50,911 nucleotides of DNA from Planctomycetota bacterium (GCA_020848735.1 JADLHO010000052.1:1-50911), one strand, 5' to 3'. Shown: positions 18,560-28,153, counted from the stretch's first letter. The notes: generated from the sequence alone by a model not told the origin. Program-made: numbers and translations.

Positions 18560-19585
18560 ATGCGACCGAAGGACTCGCGACACGACGACCGTCGGCGGAA
18601 TGACCGCACACCGGTAGGCGCGGTGGGCGAGTGCGGCTTCACGCTCGTGGAGCTGTCGATGGTCTGCGCGATCGCGGCGGTGCTCGCGATGCTCGGCGGG
18701 CCGCTGGGACATGCCGCGCGTCTCGACGCGCGTGAAGGCGATGCCCGGGCGCTCCTGCAGGCATTGCACCATGCGCAGCTCGTGTTCGACGCCGAGATGA
18801 GGGCACGCGGGTGGCCGTCGCACTACGGCTTCCTCGGCGAGCTGACGGCGCAGGCCAATCTGCGCGAGATCGTCAGCGAGCAGGTTGTCTGGGGGCGCAA
18901 GCCGCTCGAGCGTCCGCTGGTGTCGAGGCCGTTCGTCTACCGGGAGAACGGCATCTGGGAATCCGGCGATTACCTGTTCCGGATCGGACTTCCGGATGCC
19001 CAGGGCGAATGGAGCTTCGAACGTCGTGATCGGCCGGCACCGGAAGCGGATCCACGGCGCGGCGAGGGTCGCTACGTCGCGTGGGCGTGGCCTCGTGAGG
19101 CGGGCTACTTCGGCCGTCGCTCGTTCTCGATCGGCCTCGGAGACGGACGGACCGGCGAGGTGCAGGAGCATTCGCTGTTTGCCGATCCGCCATCGGCCAG
19201 CTCGTCCTCGGGCGCTCGCGCGGCGTCCGTCGCCCCGTTGGAGCATCAGCTGGCGACGGTTAGCTGGCGCGTGGTGCTGCAGACCGTGGGACTCGTCGGC
19301 ATGGTCTGGGGGTTCTTCGGTTCGGCAGCGCTGGTCGTGCGGCGTCGCAAGGGCGTCGCTCCGCGGCCAGAAGCCCCGCGAGCGGGATCGGGATCTCCGC
19401 AGGCGAACACGCGGCGCGAGGTGTCCGCGCGCATCCAGATCGTCCTGCCGCTGATCCTGAGCCTCGGCGCGTTGCTCCTGGGTACGTGCCGGTTCCCCTT
19501 CTCGGCGCGCTGGCTGAATCAGGGCTGTTGCGAAGCGATGGCGGCGGCGGCGCGCTTCAGCGGCATCGATCGACCCATGCCCTGA
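18560..19585 (+). CDS. Pseudopilin-like protein with two extra C-terminal membrane segments
   Basis: The 341-residue product carries a class III (type IV pilin-like) signal: a basic leader, the cleavage site CG|FTLVEL at residues 26-27, Glu31 as the conserved E5, and a hydrophobic helix (MVCAIAAVLAMLGGPL). This is the hallmark of type II secretion or type IV pilus pseudopilins cut by PilD. A globular region with Tyr/Trp-rich sequence follows. Unlike normal pseudopilins it has two further hydrophobic segments, about residues 235-260 (VLQTVGLVGMVWGFFGSAALVV) and 295-315 (IVLPLILSLGALLLG), separated by a basic linker. GAGGGG precedes the chosen start by seven bases. No other secretion genes are nearby. 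Confidence 0.7.
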   Translation: MRPKDSRHDDRRRNDRTPVGAVGECGFTLVELSMVCAIAAVLAMLGGPLGHAARLDAREGDARALLQALHHAQLVFDAEMRARGWPSHYGFLGELTAQANLREIVSEQVVWGRKPLERPLVSRPFVYRENGIWESGDYLFRIGLPDAQGEWSFERRDRPAPEADPRRGEGRYVAWAWPREAGYFGRRSFSIGLGDGRTGEVQEHSLFADPPSASSSSGARAASVAPLEHQLATVSWRVVLQTVGLVGMVWGFFGSAALVVRRRKGVAPRPEAPRAGSGSPQANTRREVSARIQIVLPLILSLGALLLGTCRFPFSARWLNQGCCEAMAAAARFSGIDRPMP

Positions 19586-19634
19586 GTCCGGCGCATCGGC
19601 GGTCCGCGGCATGCTCGAAGCATGCGTGGCTGCG

Positions 19635-20111
19635 TCAGCGAAGCTGCTGTCGTACCGCGCGCAGGACAGCCAATCCGAGTTCGATCCACTCGGAAGCGAG
19701 CACCACCGGCACGCACCAGCCCGCGGCGAGCTTGGCGCTCCGCTTCGACATCATCGCGGCGCGCCTGATCCGCAATGCGGCCTGGGAGGCGGGAGCGAAC
19801 GCGACCTGCAAACCCGCGCACGCGATCGGATCCGCGAGGAACCGGCTCAAGCAGGCCGGTGAAGGCGCCGAGTGCGCCGCTCCCCTGCGGACCCAGTCTG
19901 CAAAGGTTCCGTACCAGTTGCCGGCAAGGCCGAGCAGGATCATCGCGAAGCCGATCGCCCAGCCGGGCGGCTTCGCTGCGGGCAGGACGACGGGTTGGAT
20001 TGCGGCGAGGACGACGGTCGCCACGACCACGACGGTGGTGCACGCGGCGCGCGACGACGAGCGAGCGTCTGGGTCTACCACACTGCAAACTAGCCCGGAC
20101 CTTGAAGGCAT
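19635..20111 (-). CDS. Small putative membrane protein
   Basis: A 158-residue product with two clear hydrophobic segments, ACTTVVVVATVVLAAIQPVVLPA and WAIGFAMILLGLAGNWYGTFADW, and a weaker one near the C-terminus (LAAGWCVPVVLASEWIELGLAVL). No family is recognised. The frame stays open further upstream, but that part is Arg/Pro-rich, so I start it at the ATG at 20111; an internal GTG just before DPDARSS is also possible. No Shine-Dalgarno site is visible. It lies between two plus-strand genes, convergent with the pseudopilin-like gene. Confidence 0.5.
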   Translation of the reverse strand: MPSRSGLVCSVVDPDARSSSRAACTTVVVVATVVLAAIQPVVLPAAKPPGWAIGFAMILLGLAGNWYGTFADWVRRGAAHSAPSPACLSRFLADPIACAGLQVAFAPASQAALRIRRAAMMSKRSAKLAAGWCVPVVLASEWIELGLAVLRAVRQQLR

Positions 20112-20325
20112 TTCGAGGGGACATGCCTGCAGCGGCACGGTATCGATCCCGGCCCCGATGCGATGGCTCGGTCGGCGACGCCAAGGCGTCTCCGAACGAG
20201 AAGGGGGTTCGAGGTCGGCGGCGGGATGGCTCCGGTCGATGGGGCCGCGGCCCGACGATCGGATCGACTCAGGGCCCATGCCGAGGTCTCGGCAGCGGGC
20301 CGTATGGTGGCGAGCCGCACGACCC

Positions 20326-21093
20326 ATGAGATCGATCCCACGCTGTCTGTCCCTGCTCCTGCCCTCCGCGCTCCTGCTGCTCACGACCAGCGCGCCGAGA
20401 CCTCACGACGGCGAGCTCCGGAAGGCCTGGATCAGCGGCGAGGGCTGGACCGAGCTGACGCTCGCGGACTTCGTGCCGGTGAACGGCGAGCCGGACACGT
20501 GGACGGAGCGCGACGGCGTCATCGCGTGCAGCGGCCGTCCGCTCGGCGGGGCGCGTTCGAAGCAGCGCTACCGCAACTTCGAGATGGTGCTCGAGTGGAA
20601 GCACAGCGTGCGGGGCGGCAACTCGGGCCTCTTCGTCTGGTGCCCCGACTCGGCCTTCGTGGATCTGCCGCCGGGGCAGCTGCCGCGCAGCGGCATCGAG
20701 GTGCAGGTGCTCGACCTCGGTTACGAGGAGAGCTGGCTCGAGTCGAAGGGCAAGCGCTCGGATTGGTTCACGAGCCACGGCGACGTCTTCCCGGTGGGGC
20801 AGTCCGCGATGCAGGCGATGACGCCGCAGATCGAATACGAGGTCGGTGGCGAGCGCTTCTCGGTCGGCAGCCCGACGAGCAGCCGTAGCTTCCCCACGCA
20901 ACGGCTCACGCGTCCGATCGGCGAATGGAATCACTACTACGTCCGCGCCATCAACGGCGAGATCCGGCTCTGGGTGAACGGCGAGGAGGTGAACGGCGGC
21001 AGGGACTGCAGGCCCGCCGAGGGTTACCTCGCGCTCGAGGCCGAGGGCGCGCCGGTGGAGTTCCGCAGGCTGCGGATCCGCGAGCTGCCCTGA
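20326..21093 (+). CDS. DUF1080 (3-keto-disaccharide hydrolase-like) secreted protein
   Basis: A 255-residue exported protein with a signal peptide (MRSIPRCLSLLLPSALLLLTTS). The rest is a single concanavalin-like jelly-roll domain of the DUF1080 family, abundant in Planctomycetes and Verrucomicrobia. Typical signatures are YRNFEMVLEWKHSVRGGNSGLFVW, SGIEVQVLD, and GEWNHYYVRAINGEIRLWVNGEEVNGG near the end. Members include 3-keto-glycoside hydrolases that act on polysaccharide-derived disaccharides; which substrate applies here cannot be told. The start at 20326 is fixed by the signal peptide. It is convergent with the VanZ-like gene, whose stop lies 12 bp away. Confidence 0.9.
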   Translation: MRSIPRCLSLLLPSALLLLTTSAPRPHDGELRKAWISGEGWTELTLADFVPVNGEPDTWTERDGVIACSGRPLGGARSKQRYRNFEMVLEWKHSVRGGNSGLFVWCPDSAFVDLPPGQLPRSGIEVQVLDLGYEESWLESKGKRSDWFTSHGDVFPVGQSAMQAMTPQIEYEVGGERFSVGSPTSSRSFPTQRLTRPIGEWNHYYVRAINGEIRLWVNGEEVNGGRDCRPAEGYLALEAEGAPVEFRRLRIRELP

Positions 21094-21105
21094 GTTCTCG
21101 GGCAT

Positions 21106-22233
21106 TCAGCGCCGCGCGTGCAGCCCGGCGCAGACGGCGGCCGCGAGCAGCGCGAGCAGCGGATCGGCGAGCTCGGCGCTGCGTCCCGGGATCTGCGTCT
21201 GCAGCAGCTCGGTGACGAGCAGCGCGCCCGCGACCGCGAAGGCGACCGGCCAGAGCGGCTTGCCGAGCCGGAACGGCAGCCAGACCGCAGTGCCATAGAG
21301 GAAGAACTTCTCGAAGATCGCGAAGACGCCGGTCTCGAGCGAGCCCTCGAGGTAGCCGGCGAACGGGATCCAGCGGAACGCGTGCGAGGGTCCGGCGAAG
21401 TCGAAGGGCGCGAGTTGGATGCCGGTGATCACCAGCAGATGCAGCGCGAGCACGAGTCCGCTCGCGGCGCGGCTCGGCGGAACGAAGGACCAGAAGGCCC
21501 AGGCGGCACCCGCGGCCGCGAAGTCCTCGATGCGCAGCGCGTGCCTCACGATGAGGAGCGGGGCCAGCGCCGTCGCGAACGCGAGGAGCGGCAGCGCGAG
21601 ACGCGGTGCGCGCGTGAGTCCGCTGCGCAGCGCGATGCCGACGACCAGCCACGCGACGGTGATGCGGGCGAACGTCGCGGGCGAGAAGCCGCCGTCGCGC
21701 AGGCCCTTCAGGGCGTCCTTCACGTGCTGCAGATCCAAGGTCGGCACGAAGGGCGCGAGGCGATAGGCCAGCCAGCTCGCGACGAGGACGAGCGCCATGG
21801 CGTCGCGCACCGAGAGGCGCCCCGGGACCGACAGGCGCTCCGGCCGGAGCATCGCGCCGAAGACGGCGCCGCCCGCCGTGCTGAGGACGTTGGTCAGCAC
21901 ATCGACCGCGCTCGTGTTGCGATCGACGGCGAAGAGCTGCGCGAACTCGACCGCACACGACAGCGCGGCGCCGGCGCCGATCACGACCGCGAGCCGCGCC
22001 GCGCGCGGCAAGCGCTCGCGCATCGCCAGGGCCCCGACCATGCCGAAGGGCAGGTAGAGGACGAGGTTGCTGACGAGATCGCCGCGCGAGGGGAATGCGC
22101 TCAGGCTCGCGAGCAATGCGGCGAGGAGTCCGCCCTCGGGCAGCTCCTTGCCGAACGAGAACGGATAGAGCGAGCCGTAGACGATGCCCGCGGCGACGAG
22201 CAGCCAGAGGGCGAGCAGCGGGCGCGCAGGCAT
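21106..22233 (-). CDS. VanZ-like membrane protein
   Basis: A 375-residue polytopic membrane protein. The N-terminal half carries the VanZ-like signature: SLYPFSF near the start, DLVSNLVLYLPFG, then CAVEFAQLFAVDRNTSAVDVLTNVLSTAGGAVFG, where VanZ proteins have E-x-x-Q and R-x-x-[ST]-x-x-D-x-x-x-N. The C-terminal half repeats a weaker version (IFEKFFLYG, LLVTELLQTQIPGRSAELADPLLALL), so the gene may be an internal duplication. VanZ proteins of Gram-positive bacteria give low-level teicoplanin resistance; the role in Gram-negatives is not established. It starts 7 bp after the DsbD gene and is probably co-transcribed with it. Confidence 0.8.
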   Translation of the reverse strand: MPARPLLALWLLVAAGIVYGSLYPFSFGKELPEGGLLAALLASLSAFPSRGDLVSNLVLYLPFGMVGALAMRERLPRAARLAVVIGAGAALSCAVEFAQLFAVDRNTSAVDVLTNVLSTAGGAVFGAMLRPERLSVPGRLSVRDAMALVLVASWLAYRLAPFVPTLDLQHVKDALKGLRDGGFSPATFARITVAWLVVGIALRSGLTRAPRLALPLLAFATALAPLLIVRHALRIEDFAAAGAAWAFWSFVPPSRAASGLVLALHLLVITGIQLAPFDFAGPSHAFRWIPFAGYLEGSLETGVFAIFEKFFLYGTAVWLPFRLGKPLWPVAFAVAGALLVTELLQTQIPGRSAELADPLLALLAAAVCAGLHARR

Positions 22234-22240
22234 CCGCCGT

Positions 22241-25200
22241 TCAGCGTCGCTGCGCGAGCATCGCCTGCAGGAACTCCGCGAAGAGCTGCTCCCAGTCCTT
22301 GCCGATGTTGCTGAGCGAGAAGCGGCCCATCTCCTTCTCGGTCGCCGGGTCGATCACGAAGTAATAGGGCGAGGCGATGTAGCCGAGCATGCGCATCTGG
22401 CGCTTGCGGTTGGCGTCGCCCTTCTCGGCGTCGGGGTGATCGGTGTGCAGGCGTGCCTCGACGAAGTCCTTCTCGAGCAACGGCGCGACCTTCGGCGCGG
22501 GGAGCACCGTCTGCTCCATCACGCGGCAGTTCACGCACTGGAAGCCGGTGAAGTTGACGAGCAGGAGCTTGCCCTCGGCGCGGGCGCGGGCGAGCGCCTT
22601 GTCGTAGTCGTCCTTCACCTTGGCGTGCTTGCTCGGGTCCTCGGTCTTCGGTGGGGCCAAGGCCGACATCACCGGGTCCGCGTACTGGTTGCCGAGCGCG
22701 CCATACGCGCTGTAACCGGCGAACGCGATCGCGAAGGCGAGGCCGAACGCGCGTCCGTAGCCGAGTCGGACCTGCCCGCGCAGCAGGGGCAGAAGCAGGT
22801 AGCCCGCGGCGATCACGAACATCGCCACCCAGGCCCAGAGGAAGGGCTCGCGCTCGAGCCAGCGCGGCTCGCCGTCGTGGAGCGCCAGGTCCACGTTGCT
22901 CGCGAACTTCATCGCCGCGGCCAGCTCGACGAAGCCGAGGAAGACCTTCAGCGTGTTCATCCACTCGCCCGCCCGCGGCACCTTGCGCAGGCGGCCCGGC
23001 AACAGCGAGAGCGCCACGAACGGGATCGCCATCGTCAGCCCGAAGGTCGCCATGCCCGCGACCACGTACCAGCCGCCGCCGTCGGCCGTGAGGCTGAGCA
23101 GGGCGCCGGCGACCGGCACCGTGCAGGTGAACGACGTGACGACGAGCGTCGCGCCCATGAGGAAGACGCCGAGGTAGCCGCCCTTGGTCGAGGCGCGTCC
23201 GGCGAACTGCATCAGCGCCTGCGGTGGCTGCAGCGTGACGAGCCCGAAGAGCGAGGCCGCGAAGAGCACGAAGGCCGCGGTGATGACGGCATTGGTCGCC
23301 CAGTGCGTCGCGAACGGCACGATGATCGGCGCCGCGAAGAGGCCGATGATCACGAAGATCAGCACGATCCCGAAGCCGTAGGTCAGCGCGAGCGGCAGCA
23401 CCGCGCCCTGTCGCGCCGCCGCCTGCTTCGTGAAGAACGAGATCGTGATCGGGATCATCGGGTACGTGCACGGCATCAGCAGCGCGAGCAGGCCCGCGCC
23501 GATCGCCGCGAGCAGCAGGCCCAGGAGGCCGCCGAACTCGTCGACGCGCGCCGCCGCGCCGAGGTACTCGCGCCGCACGGGGCCGGCCGTCACCTCGAAG
23601 GACGCGTTCAATCGCTCCGTGCGGGCGAGGGCGCCGTCCTGGTCGTGCAGCTCGTAGCGGAGTTCGAAGGGCGTCTCGACCGGGCCGGCAACGGCGTCCG
23701 AGGGCACGCGCAGCGCCTGACGCAGCTCGAAGCCGCCCTCGAGCACGAAGCGCTTGCGCCCCGCGAGCTCGCGCTCCGAACCGGCGGGCAGACGGTTCTT
23801 GCCGACGGGCAGGTAGGCGCCGGTGACCTCGAGTGCGCTCGCCTTGTCGTCGGCGCCTCCGGTCACCAGCACGCCGGGTGCGAGCTGCAGCGAGACGACG
23901 ACGTCGACGGCCTCACCCGGCCGCGGATCGCTCGGCTCGGTGCGCACGCTGTAGCTCAGCGCCTTCGGCGCACTCGGCGTGACGGCTGCCGCGCCATCGC
24001 CGATGCCGAGCTTCGCCTCGACGTCGATCGAGGTCGGATCGAGGCACTGCGAGTCGTCGCAGGGCATGAACTCGACGCGCGCGCGCACGCGCTGCTCGCC
24101 GCTCGCGCCCTCGGGCACGCGCAACGCATGCCGCAGCTCGACCTCGCCGGTGAGCCAGAAGTTCGTGTTGACCGCATCCTGGTGCTCGTGGCCCGGCGGC
24201 ACGATCGGCTCGCCGACCGCGCGGAGGGCACCGGTGTCGAGCAGCGTGAGCGTCGTGGGGATGCTGTTCCGGTCGAGGCTGCCGTAGACGTGCCAGCCCT
24301 CGGCGATCGTCAGCGTGACGATCAGCGTCGCGTCGCTGCCCGGCTTCGCGTCGGCGGGCTCGATGCGGGCGCGCGCGAGGACCTTCTCGTCGCCGAACTC
24401 GAGCGCGGGCAGGGGCTCCGGTGTGGTCGTTGCGGCAACCACCTCGAGCTTCGCCCGGAACTCCTTCTCCGCGGGCGGATAGCACGCGTGCTCGTCGCAG
24501 GCCATCCAGCTCACCTTGCCGAGCACCGTCTGCGACCCGGAGGCCGTGCCCGCGGGGACCTTCAGCTTCTGGCGCAGGACGACCTTGCCCTTCAGCTCGT
24601 AGCTCGTGACCGTCTCGGCGAGCTTCTCGTCGCCGTCGGGGATCTCGGTCTCGCCCGCTATGCGCAGCGCGCCCGTGTCGCCCAGCGTGAACGACACCGG
24701 CTGGCTCGTCGTCTCCTTGCGCCCATAGACGTGATACGCGTCGGCGACGTCGAGCGTGATCTCGAGCACGGCCTCGCTCCCCGGTGCAACGCGCGCCTCG
24801 GCGAAGCGCGCGCTCGCCTTGACCGGCTCGTCGATCGCGCCGCCGAGCGAAGGCAGACCCGCGGTCGCCGGCGCGGGTGCTGCGGCGCCGATCGTCAGGG
24901 TCGCGGAGAACTCCGATTCCTCCGGCGGCAGGCACATCGTCTCGTCGCAGGCCATGAAGCTCGCGATGCCGCGCACGGTCTGCGTGCCCGCGCCCAGCCC
25001 GGCGGGGACCTTCAGGGTCTGCTCGAGGACGACCTTGCCCTTCAACTCGTAGCTCGTGATGCCGTGCGCGAGCTTCGGCACGCCCGGCGGAATGCGCGCC
25101 TCGCCGACACTCCGCAGCTCGCCGGTGTCGTTCAGCTTCAGCGCCGTGGGCTGGCTGCCCGTCTCCTTGCTCCCGTAGACGTGGAACGCCGGATCGATCT

Positions 25201-25351
25201 CGAGGACGACCTGCAACTTCACCTCGCTGCCGGGCGCGGCGCTCTGGGGTTCGAAGCGCGCGCTGACCGCGACCTTGGACGGGCCGTCCTGCGCGGCCGA
25301 GGGGAGGACCACCGCGAGCGCGGCGAGGACGGCGAGGAGCGAACGGAGCAT
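22241..25351 (-). CDS. dsbD: DsbD-family thiol:disulfide interchange protein with four tandem N-terminal domains
   Basis: A 1036-residue inner-membrane reductant conduit that moves electrons from cytoplasmic thioredoxin to periplasmic thiol proteins. After a signal peptide come four homologous DsbD-alpha-like immunoglobulin-fold domains (about residues 25-155, 172-302, 316-445 and 458-592). The first three each keep a CxxxxC pair: Cys135/140 (ACDETMCLPP), 285/290 (ACDEHACYPP) and 431/436 (PCDDSQC). The fourth has none. The membrane domain keeps the two essential cysteines, Cys628 in MPCTYPMIP and Cys743 in SFTCTVPVAG. The C-terminal thioredoxin domain has CVNC at 939-942. E. coli DsbD has one alpha domain and about 565 residues. 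The VanZ-like gene follows after 7 bp. Confidence 0.92.
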   Translation of the reverse strand: MLRSLLAVLAALAVVLPSAAQDGPSKVAVSARFEPQSAAPGSEVKLQVVLEIDPAFHVYGSKETGSQPTALKLNDTGELRSVGEARIPPGVPKLAHGITSYELKGKVVLEQTLKVPAGLGAGTQTVRGIASFMACDETMCLPPEESEFSATLTIGAAAPAPATAGLPSLGGAIDEPVKASARFAEARVAPGSEAVLEITLDVADAYHVYGRKETTSQPVSFTLGDTGALRIAGETEIPDGDEKLAETVTSYELKGKVVLRQKLKVPAGTASGSQTVLGKVSWMACDEHACYPPAEKEFRAKLEVVAATTTPEPLPALEFGDEKVLARARIEPADAKPGSDATLIVTLTIAEGWHVYGSLDRNSIPTTLTLLDTGALRAVGEPIVPPGHEHQDAVNTNFWLTGEVELRHALRVPEGASGEQRVRARVEFMPCDDSQCLDPTSIDVEAKLGIGDGAAAVTPSAPKALSYSVRTEPSDPRPGEAVDVVVSLQLAPGVLVTGGADDKASALEVTGAYLPVGKNRLPAGSERELAGRKRFVLEGGFELRQALRVPSDAVAGPVETPFELRYELHDQDGALARTERLNASFEVTAGPVRREYLGAAARVDEFGGLLGLLLAAIGAGLLALLMPCTYPMIPITISFFTKQAAARQGAVLPLALTYGFGIVLIFVIIGLFAAPIIVPFATHWATNAVITAAFVLFAASLFGLVTLQPPQALMQFAGRASTKGGYLGVFLMGATLVVTSFTCTVPVAGALLSLTADGGGWYVVAGMATFGLTMAIPFVALSLLPGRLRKVPRAGEWMNTLKVFLGFVELAAAMKFASNVDLALHDGEPRWLEREPFLWAWVAMFVIAAGYLLLPLLRGQVRLGYGRAFGLAFAIAFAGYSAYGALGNQYADPVMSALAPPKTEDPSKHAKVKDDYDKALARARAEGKLLLVNFTGFQCVNCRVMEQTVLPAPKVAPLLEKDFVEARLHTDHPDAEKGDANRKRQMRMLGYIASPYYFVIDPATEKEMGRFSLSNIGKDWEQLFAEFLQAMLAQRR

Positions 25352-25595
25352 GGTGGAGGGGTCGGAACGCGGGCGCGGGATCTTACGCGTGCCGCGGCGC
25401 AGGACGCCCTGCCGCGTGCGGCGCGAGATACCGCTGCCGGCGCCGGCAGTTCCTTCGGACCGGGGACGGCCCCGGTCGCGGCGGGCTCCCGGCGGGAGGA
25501 CCCCGTGCGCCGGGGTCTCGCGAGAGCCAGGTGCGGACCGCGCTCCTCGCCGGGAGCGAGGGCGCAGTGTCCGCAGTGCTGCGGGCCGATGGATC

Positions 25596-26033
25596 TCAGT
25601 TCGGCGTCATGTGCAGGCCGTTGCTGGTCCGCACGACGAGCTGGTTGTTCGCGTCGAAGGTGATCTCGGCGAACTGCACGAAGGCCTGGCCGGCGAACCC
25701 GTTCGCGCCGCCCGGCATCGAGTGCGACCAGGTGTAGCTGCCGGCCGCGTCGGTCTGGTGGACCTGGAAGAACGCCACGTCGGTCAGCAGGTGGCAGGCG
25801 TACCCGAAGTTGATCGGCACGTTCTGCTGGCTGACGCCGATGATGTTCATCACGCTCGTGCGCGGCTCCGCGTTGGAGACGGTGAACGCGAAGCGATAGT
25901 GGTTGCCCTGGGGGAGGACCTCGCCGGTCGCGACCGGGCCGCAGCTCGGGCCGTACTGGGTGACCGTGAAGCCCTGCGCCGCCGCGGCGGTGTGGAGGGC
26001 CAGTGCGATGAGGATGGAGAGGATGATGCGCAT
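25596..26033 (-). CDS. Small secreted protein of unknown function
   Basis: A 145-residue exported protein with a good signal peptide (MRIILSILIALALHTAAAAQ). The mature part is all-beta in character and contains two cysteines (PSCGPV and YACHL) that could form a disulfide. It resembles the stand-alone version of the C-terminal domains found on larger planctomycete secreted proteins. The start at 26033 was chosen from the signal peptide; the long open frame upstream lacks coding character. It is transcribed divergently from the propeller gene at 26314. Confidence 0.75.
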   Translation of the reverse strand: MRIILSILIALALHTAAAAQGFTVTQYGPSCGPVATGEVLPQGNHYRFAFTVSNAEPRTSVMNIIGVSQQNVPINFGYACHLLTDVAFFQVHQTDAAGSYTWSHSMPGGANGFAGQAFVQFAEITFDANNQLVVRTSNGLHMTPN

Positions 26034-26313
26034 GGTGTCGTACCGAGTGAGAGTTGTGACCCGCGCACGCTCAGGCGTGCATTGGGGCGCGAGAACTCTA
26101 CGAGGCGAACGCTCGGCGAACAGCCCGACCTGCGGCCGGGTCGTCTGGCGTCGATGCCATGGGTGGATCGCTGTGATCGATTCGGGATCGGCGCGTGCGG
26201 CACTCGGCGTGTCCCCGTGATGCGACCGGGTTGCCGGCGCGAGCGCGTCCGTTCCTGAAGCGGGACCGCCCCTGTCAGGACCGCGGGACTCCGGGCAACC
26301 TACGTCCACTCCG

Positions 26314-27597
26314 ATGCGCACTGCAGCCCTCGCCCTCTCCCTCTCGTGCCTCGCCCCGGCCCTCGCCGCGCAGACATTCCAGCTCGTCATGTGCGAGACG
26401 CCGCCCGGCTCGGGCGGCTTCCAACCCATCGAGCGCTTCCTCGTCGCCGGTACGAACGGCGCACTCACGCGCATCTCCGACATCTCGCCGGCCTTCACGA
26501 ACGACCCCGTCTGCCCGGTCTTCGACAACGAGTACGAGCTCTTCGTCAGCAACCGCGCGGCGCACTCGGGCAACGGCTCGATCTCGCGTTTCACCTTCGA
26601 CACGAGCTTCGGCACCTTCAGCCCGAACGGCTCGATCACGGGCAACTTCGTCACCGACCCGGTGCAGATGGCCTTCAACCCGGTCGACGGCGAGCTCTTC
26701 GTCACCAATTGGCAGGGCGGCAAGCTCTCGCGCTTCGTCTTCGACGCGCAGCGCAATGCGGTGGCGAACGGCACCCTGACGATGCCCGATGGGAACCCGC
26801 AGCTCGGCGTCGCGGTGCGCGCGCTCGACCAGCAGCTCTTCGTCAGCCACTACGGCGCCGTGCGTCGCTTCGCGCGGAACGCCAATGGCAGCTACACGCA
26901 CGTCGGCAACTTCACGCTCCCCGGTGGCAGCTCGATCCACTTCATGAGCTTCCGCGGCGACGAGCTCTACGTGGCCGAGTACGCGCAGGGCAAGGTGCAC
27001 CGCTTCCGCTTCGATGCGAGCGGCAATCCGGTGGCCAACGGCACGGTGAGCTGCGTCGGCGCGCTCGCCGTCGCCTTCAGCCCGGACCGCAACGAGATGT
27101 TCGTCGCGCGGCACTCGATCGGCGGCTTCCAGCGCTTCCTGTATCAGACCGCCACGGATTCCTGGACCCCGATGGCGATCCAGACCGGACCCTCCGCCGG
27201 TGGACTCGCGACGAGCGTCCATTACTTCTCGGTCTACGGCAGCGGCTGTGCGGGGACCGCGGGACTCACGCCGACCTTGCAGGGTCTCGGCGTCCCGCAG
27301 CCCGGCAACACGATCCATCTCCGCGTCCAGCAGGGTCAGCCGGCGGGCTTCGGCACGCTCATCCTCTCCGCGTTCCCCGGCAACGTGCCGATCTTCGGCT
27401 GCACCTGGTGGCAGGACGTGATCATCACGAACACGCCCGCCTTCCAGCTCGACGCGAACGGTCGCTTCACCTACTCGATCGCGATGCCGCCGAACATGAT
27501 CGCGCTCGACCTCTACTTCCAGGGCTTCCTGCTCGACCTCGGCGCGCCGAACGGCTTCCTGAGCACGACCGCGGGATTGCGGGCCTCGGTGCTGTGA
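26314..27597 (+). CDS. Secreted beta-propeller protein with planctomycete C-terminal domain
   Basis: A 427-residue exported protein; the signal peptide ends in PALAAQ. Residues of about 40-310 contain six or seven blade repeats of the style FSPDRNEMFVARHS, FNPVDGELFVTNWQGG and FRGDELYVAEYAQGKVHRF, as in lactonase/NHL-type propellers. No lactonase catalytic residues can be identified. The last 110 residues, from VYGSGCAGTAGLTP, are the C-terminal Cys-containing domain that recurs on secreted proteins of this lineage and may serve sorting or anchoring; that role is inference. The start is the ATG directly before the signal peptide. Confidence 0.8.
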   Translation: MRTAALALSLSCLAPALAAQTFQLVMCETPPGSGGFQPIERFLVAGTNGALTRISDISPAFTNDPVCPVFDNEYELFVSNRAAHSGNGSISRFTFDTSFGTFSPNGSITGNFVTDPVQMAFNPVDGELFVTNWQGGKLSRFVFDAQRNAVANGTLTMPDGNPQLGVAVRALDQQLFVSHYGAVRRFARNANGSYTHVGNFTLPGGSSIHFMSFRGDELYVAEYAQGKVHRFRFDASGNPVANGTVSCVGALAVAFSPDRNEMFVARHSIGGFQRFLYQTATDSWTPMAIQTGPSAGGLATSVHYFSVYGSGCAGTAGLTPTLQGLGVPQPGNTIHLRVQQGQPAGFGTLILSAFPGNVPIFGCTWWQDVIITNTPAFQLDANGRFTYSIAMPPNMIALDLYFQGFLLDLGAPNGFLSTTAGLRASVL

Positions 27598-28153
27598 GCG
27601 GGGGGCTGGGCGGGATCGCTGGGGTTGGGCCGGGGATGGTCCTGGGCCCGTAAGGCGGAGAACCGCCGCGGAGCCGCGGCTGCCGTTCGCCGGCCTTCGC
27701 GCGCGGGACGTCGGAGTGGCGGTCGACCCGTTCCGCTCTCGGGTCACCGTCGTCCGGAGCCCCCCGCGAGACGCCGGTCCACGGCGAGCTTCGATGCCGC
27801 GTCGCCGTTGCGTCGCCCGGCACTTCGCGCTGGCGCCCTGACGCACCGCGCTTGTCGCGCATCGGAGCCCCGCGGGTTGGGGGATGGGGCGGAGACCGTG
27901 GGCTTCGTAGGGCTTGCGGTCGGGGGCGGAGGGGGGGGACAAGGCACGTCGTCCCGGCCACGGGTGCCATGCCCGTGTGAACCTGGAATTCCCAGATCTG
28001 TCGTCCTTCTCGATGGTGGTCCCGAGCGCCGGGACCGCCGACCCGCTTACCCGACGCCCCCGCTCCGACGCTCGGTCACCTCGCAGAAGGACACGCTGCG
28101 CGAGCCGGATCTGTCGGCGTCGACCCGAGTTTGGACCGGAGTAGAACACCGCC
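27598..28153. other. Non-coding boundary before the diversity-generating cluster
   Basis: This 556-bp stretch separates ordinary chromosome from the retroelement cluster. It contains a GC hairpin near its left end (listed separately) and presumably the promoter for the 28154 operon, but I see no clear -35/-10 pair, tRNA, direct repeat or small gene. No attachment site can be recognised. Confidence 0.5.
27665..27680 (+). terminator. GC-rich hairpin, possible terminator
   Basis: GCCGCGG-AG-CCGCGGC is a perfect inverted repeat 68 nt after the stop of the propeller gene. There is no T-run after it, so it could act only as a weak or Rho-assisted terminator, or be chance in GC-rich DNA. Confidence 0.3.

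Noticed and set aside
22184..25663. A 1159-residue plus-strand open frame
   Set aside because: It is antisense to dsbD and the VanZ-like gene and is an Arg/Asp/Glu-rich shadow.
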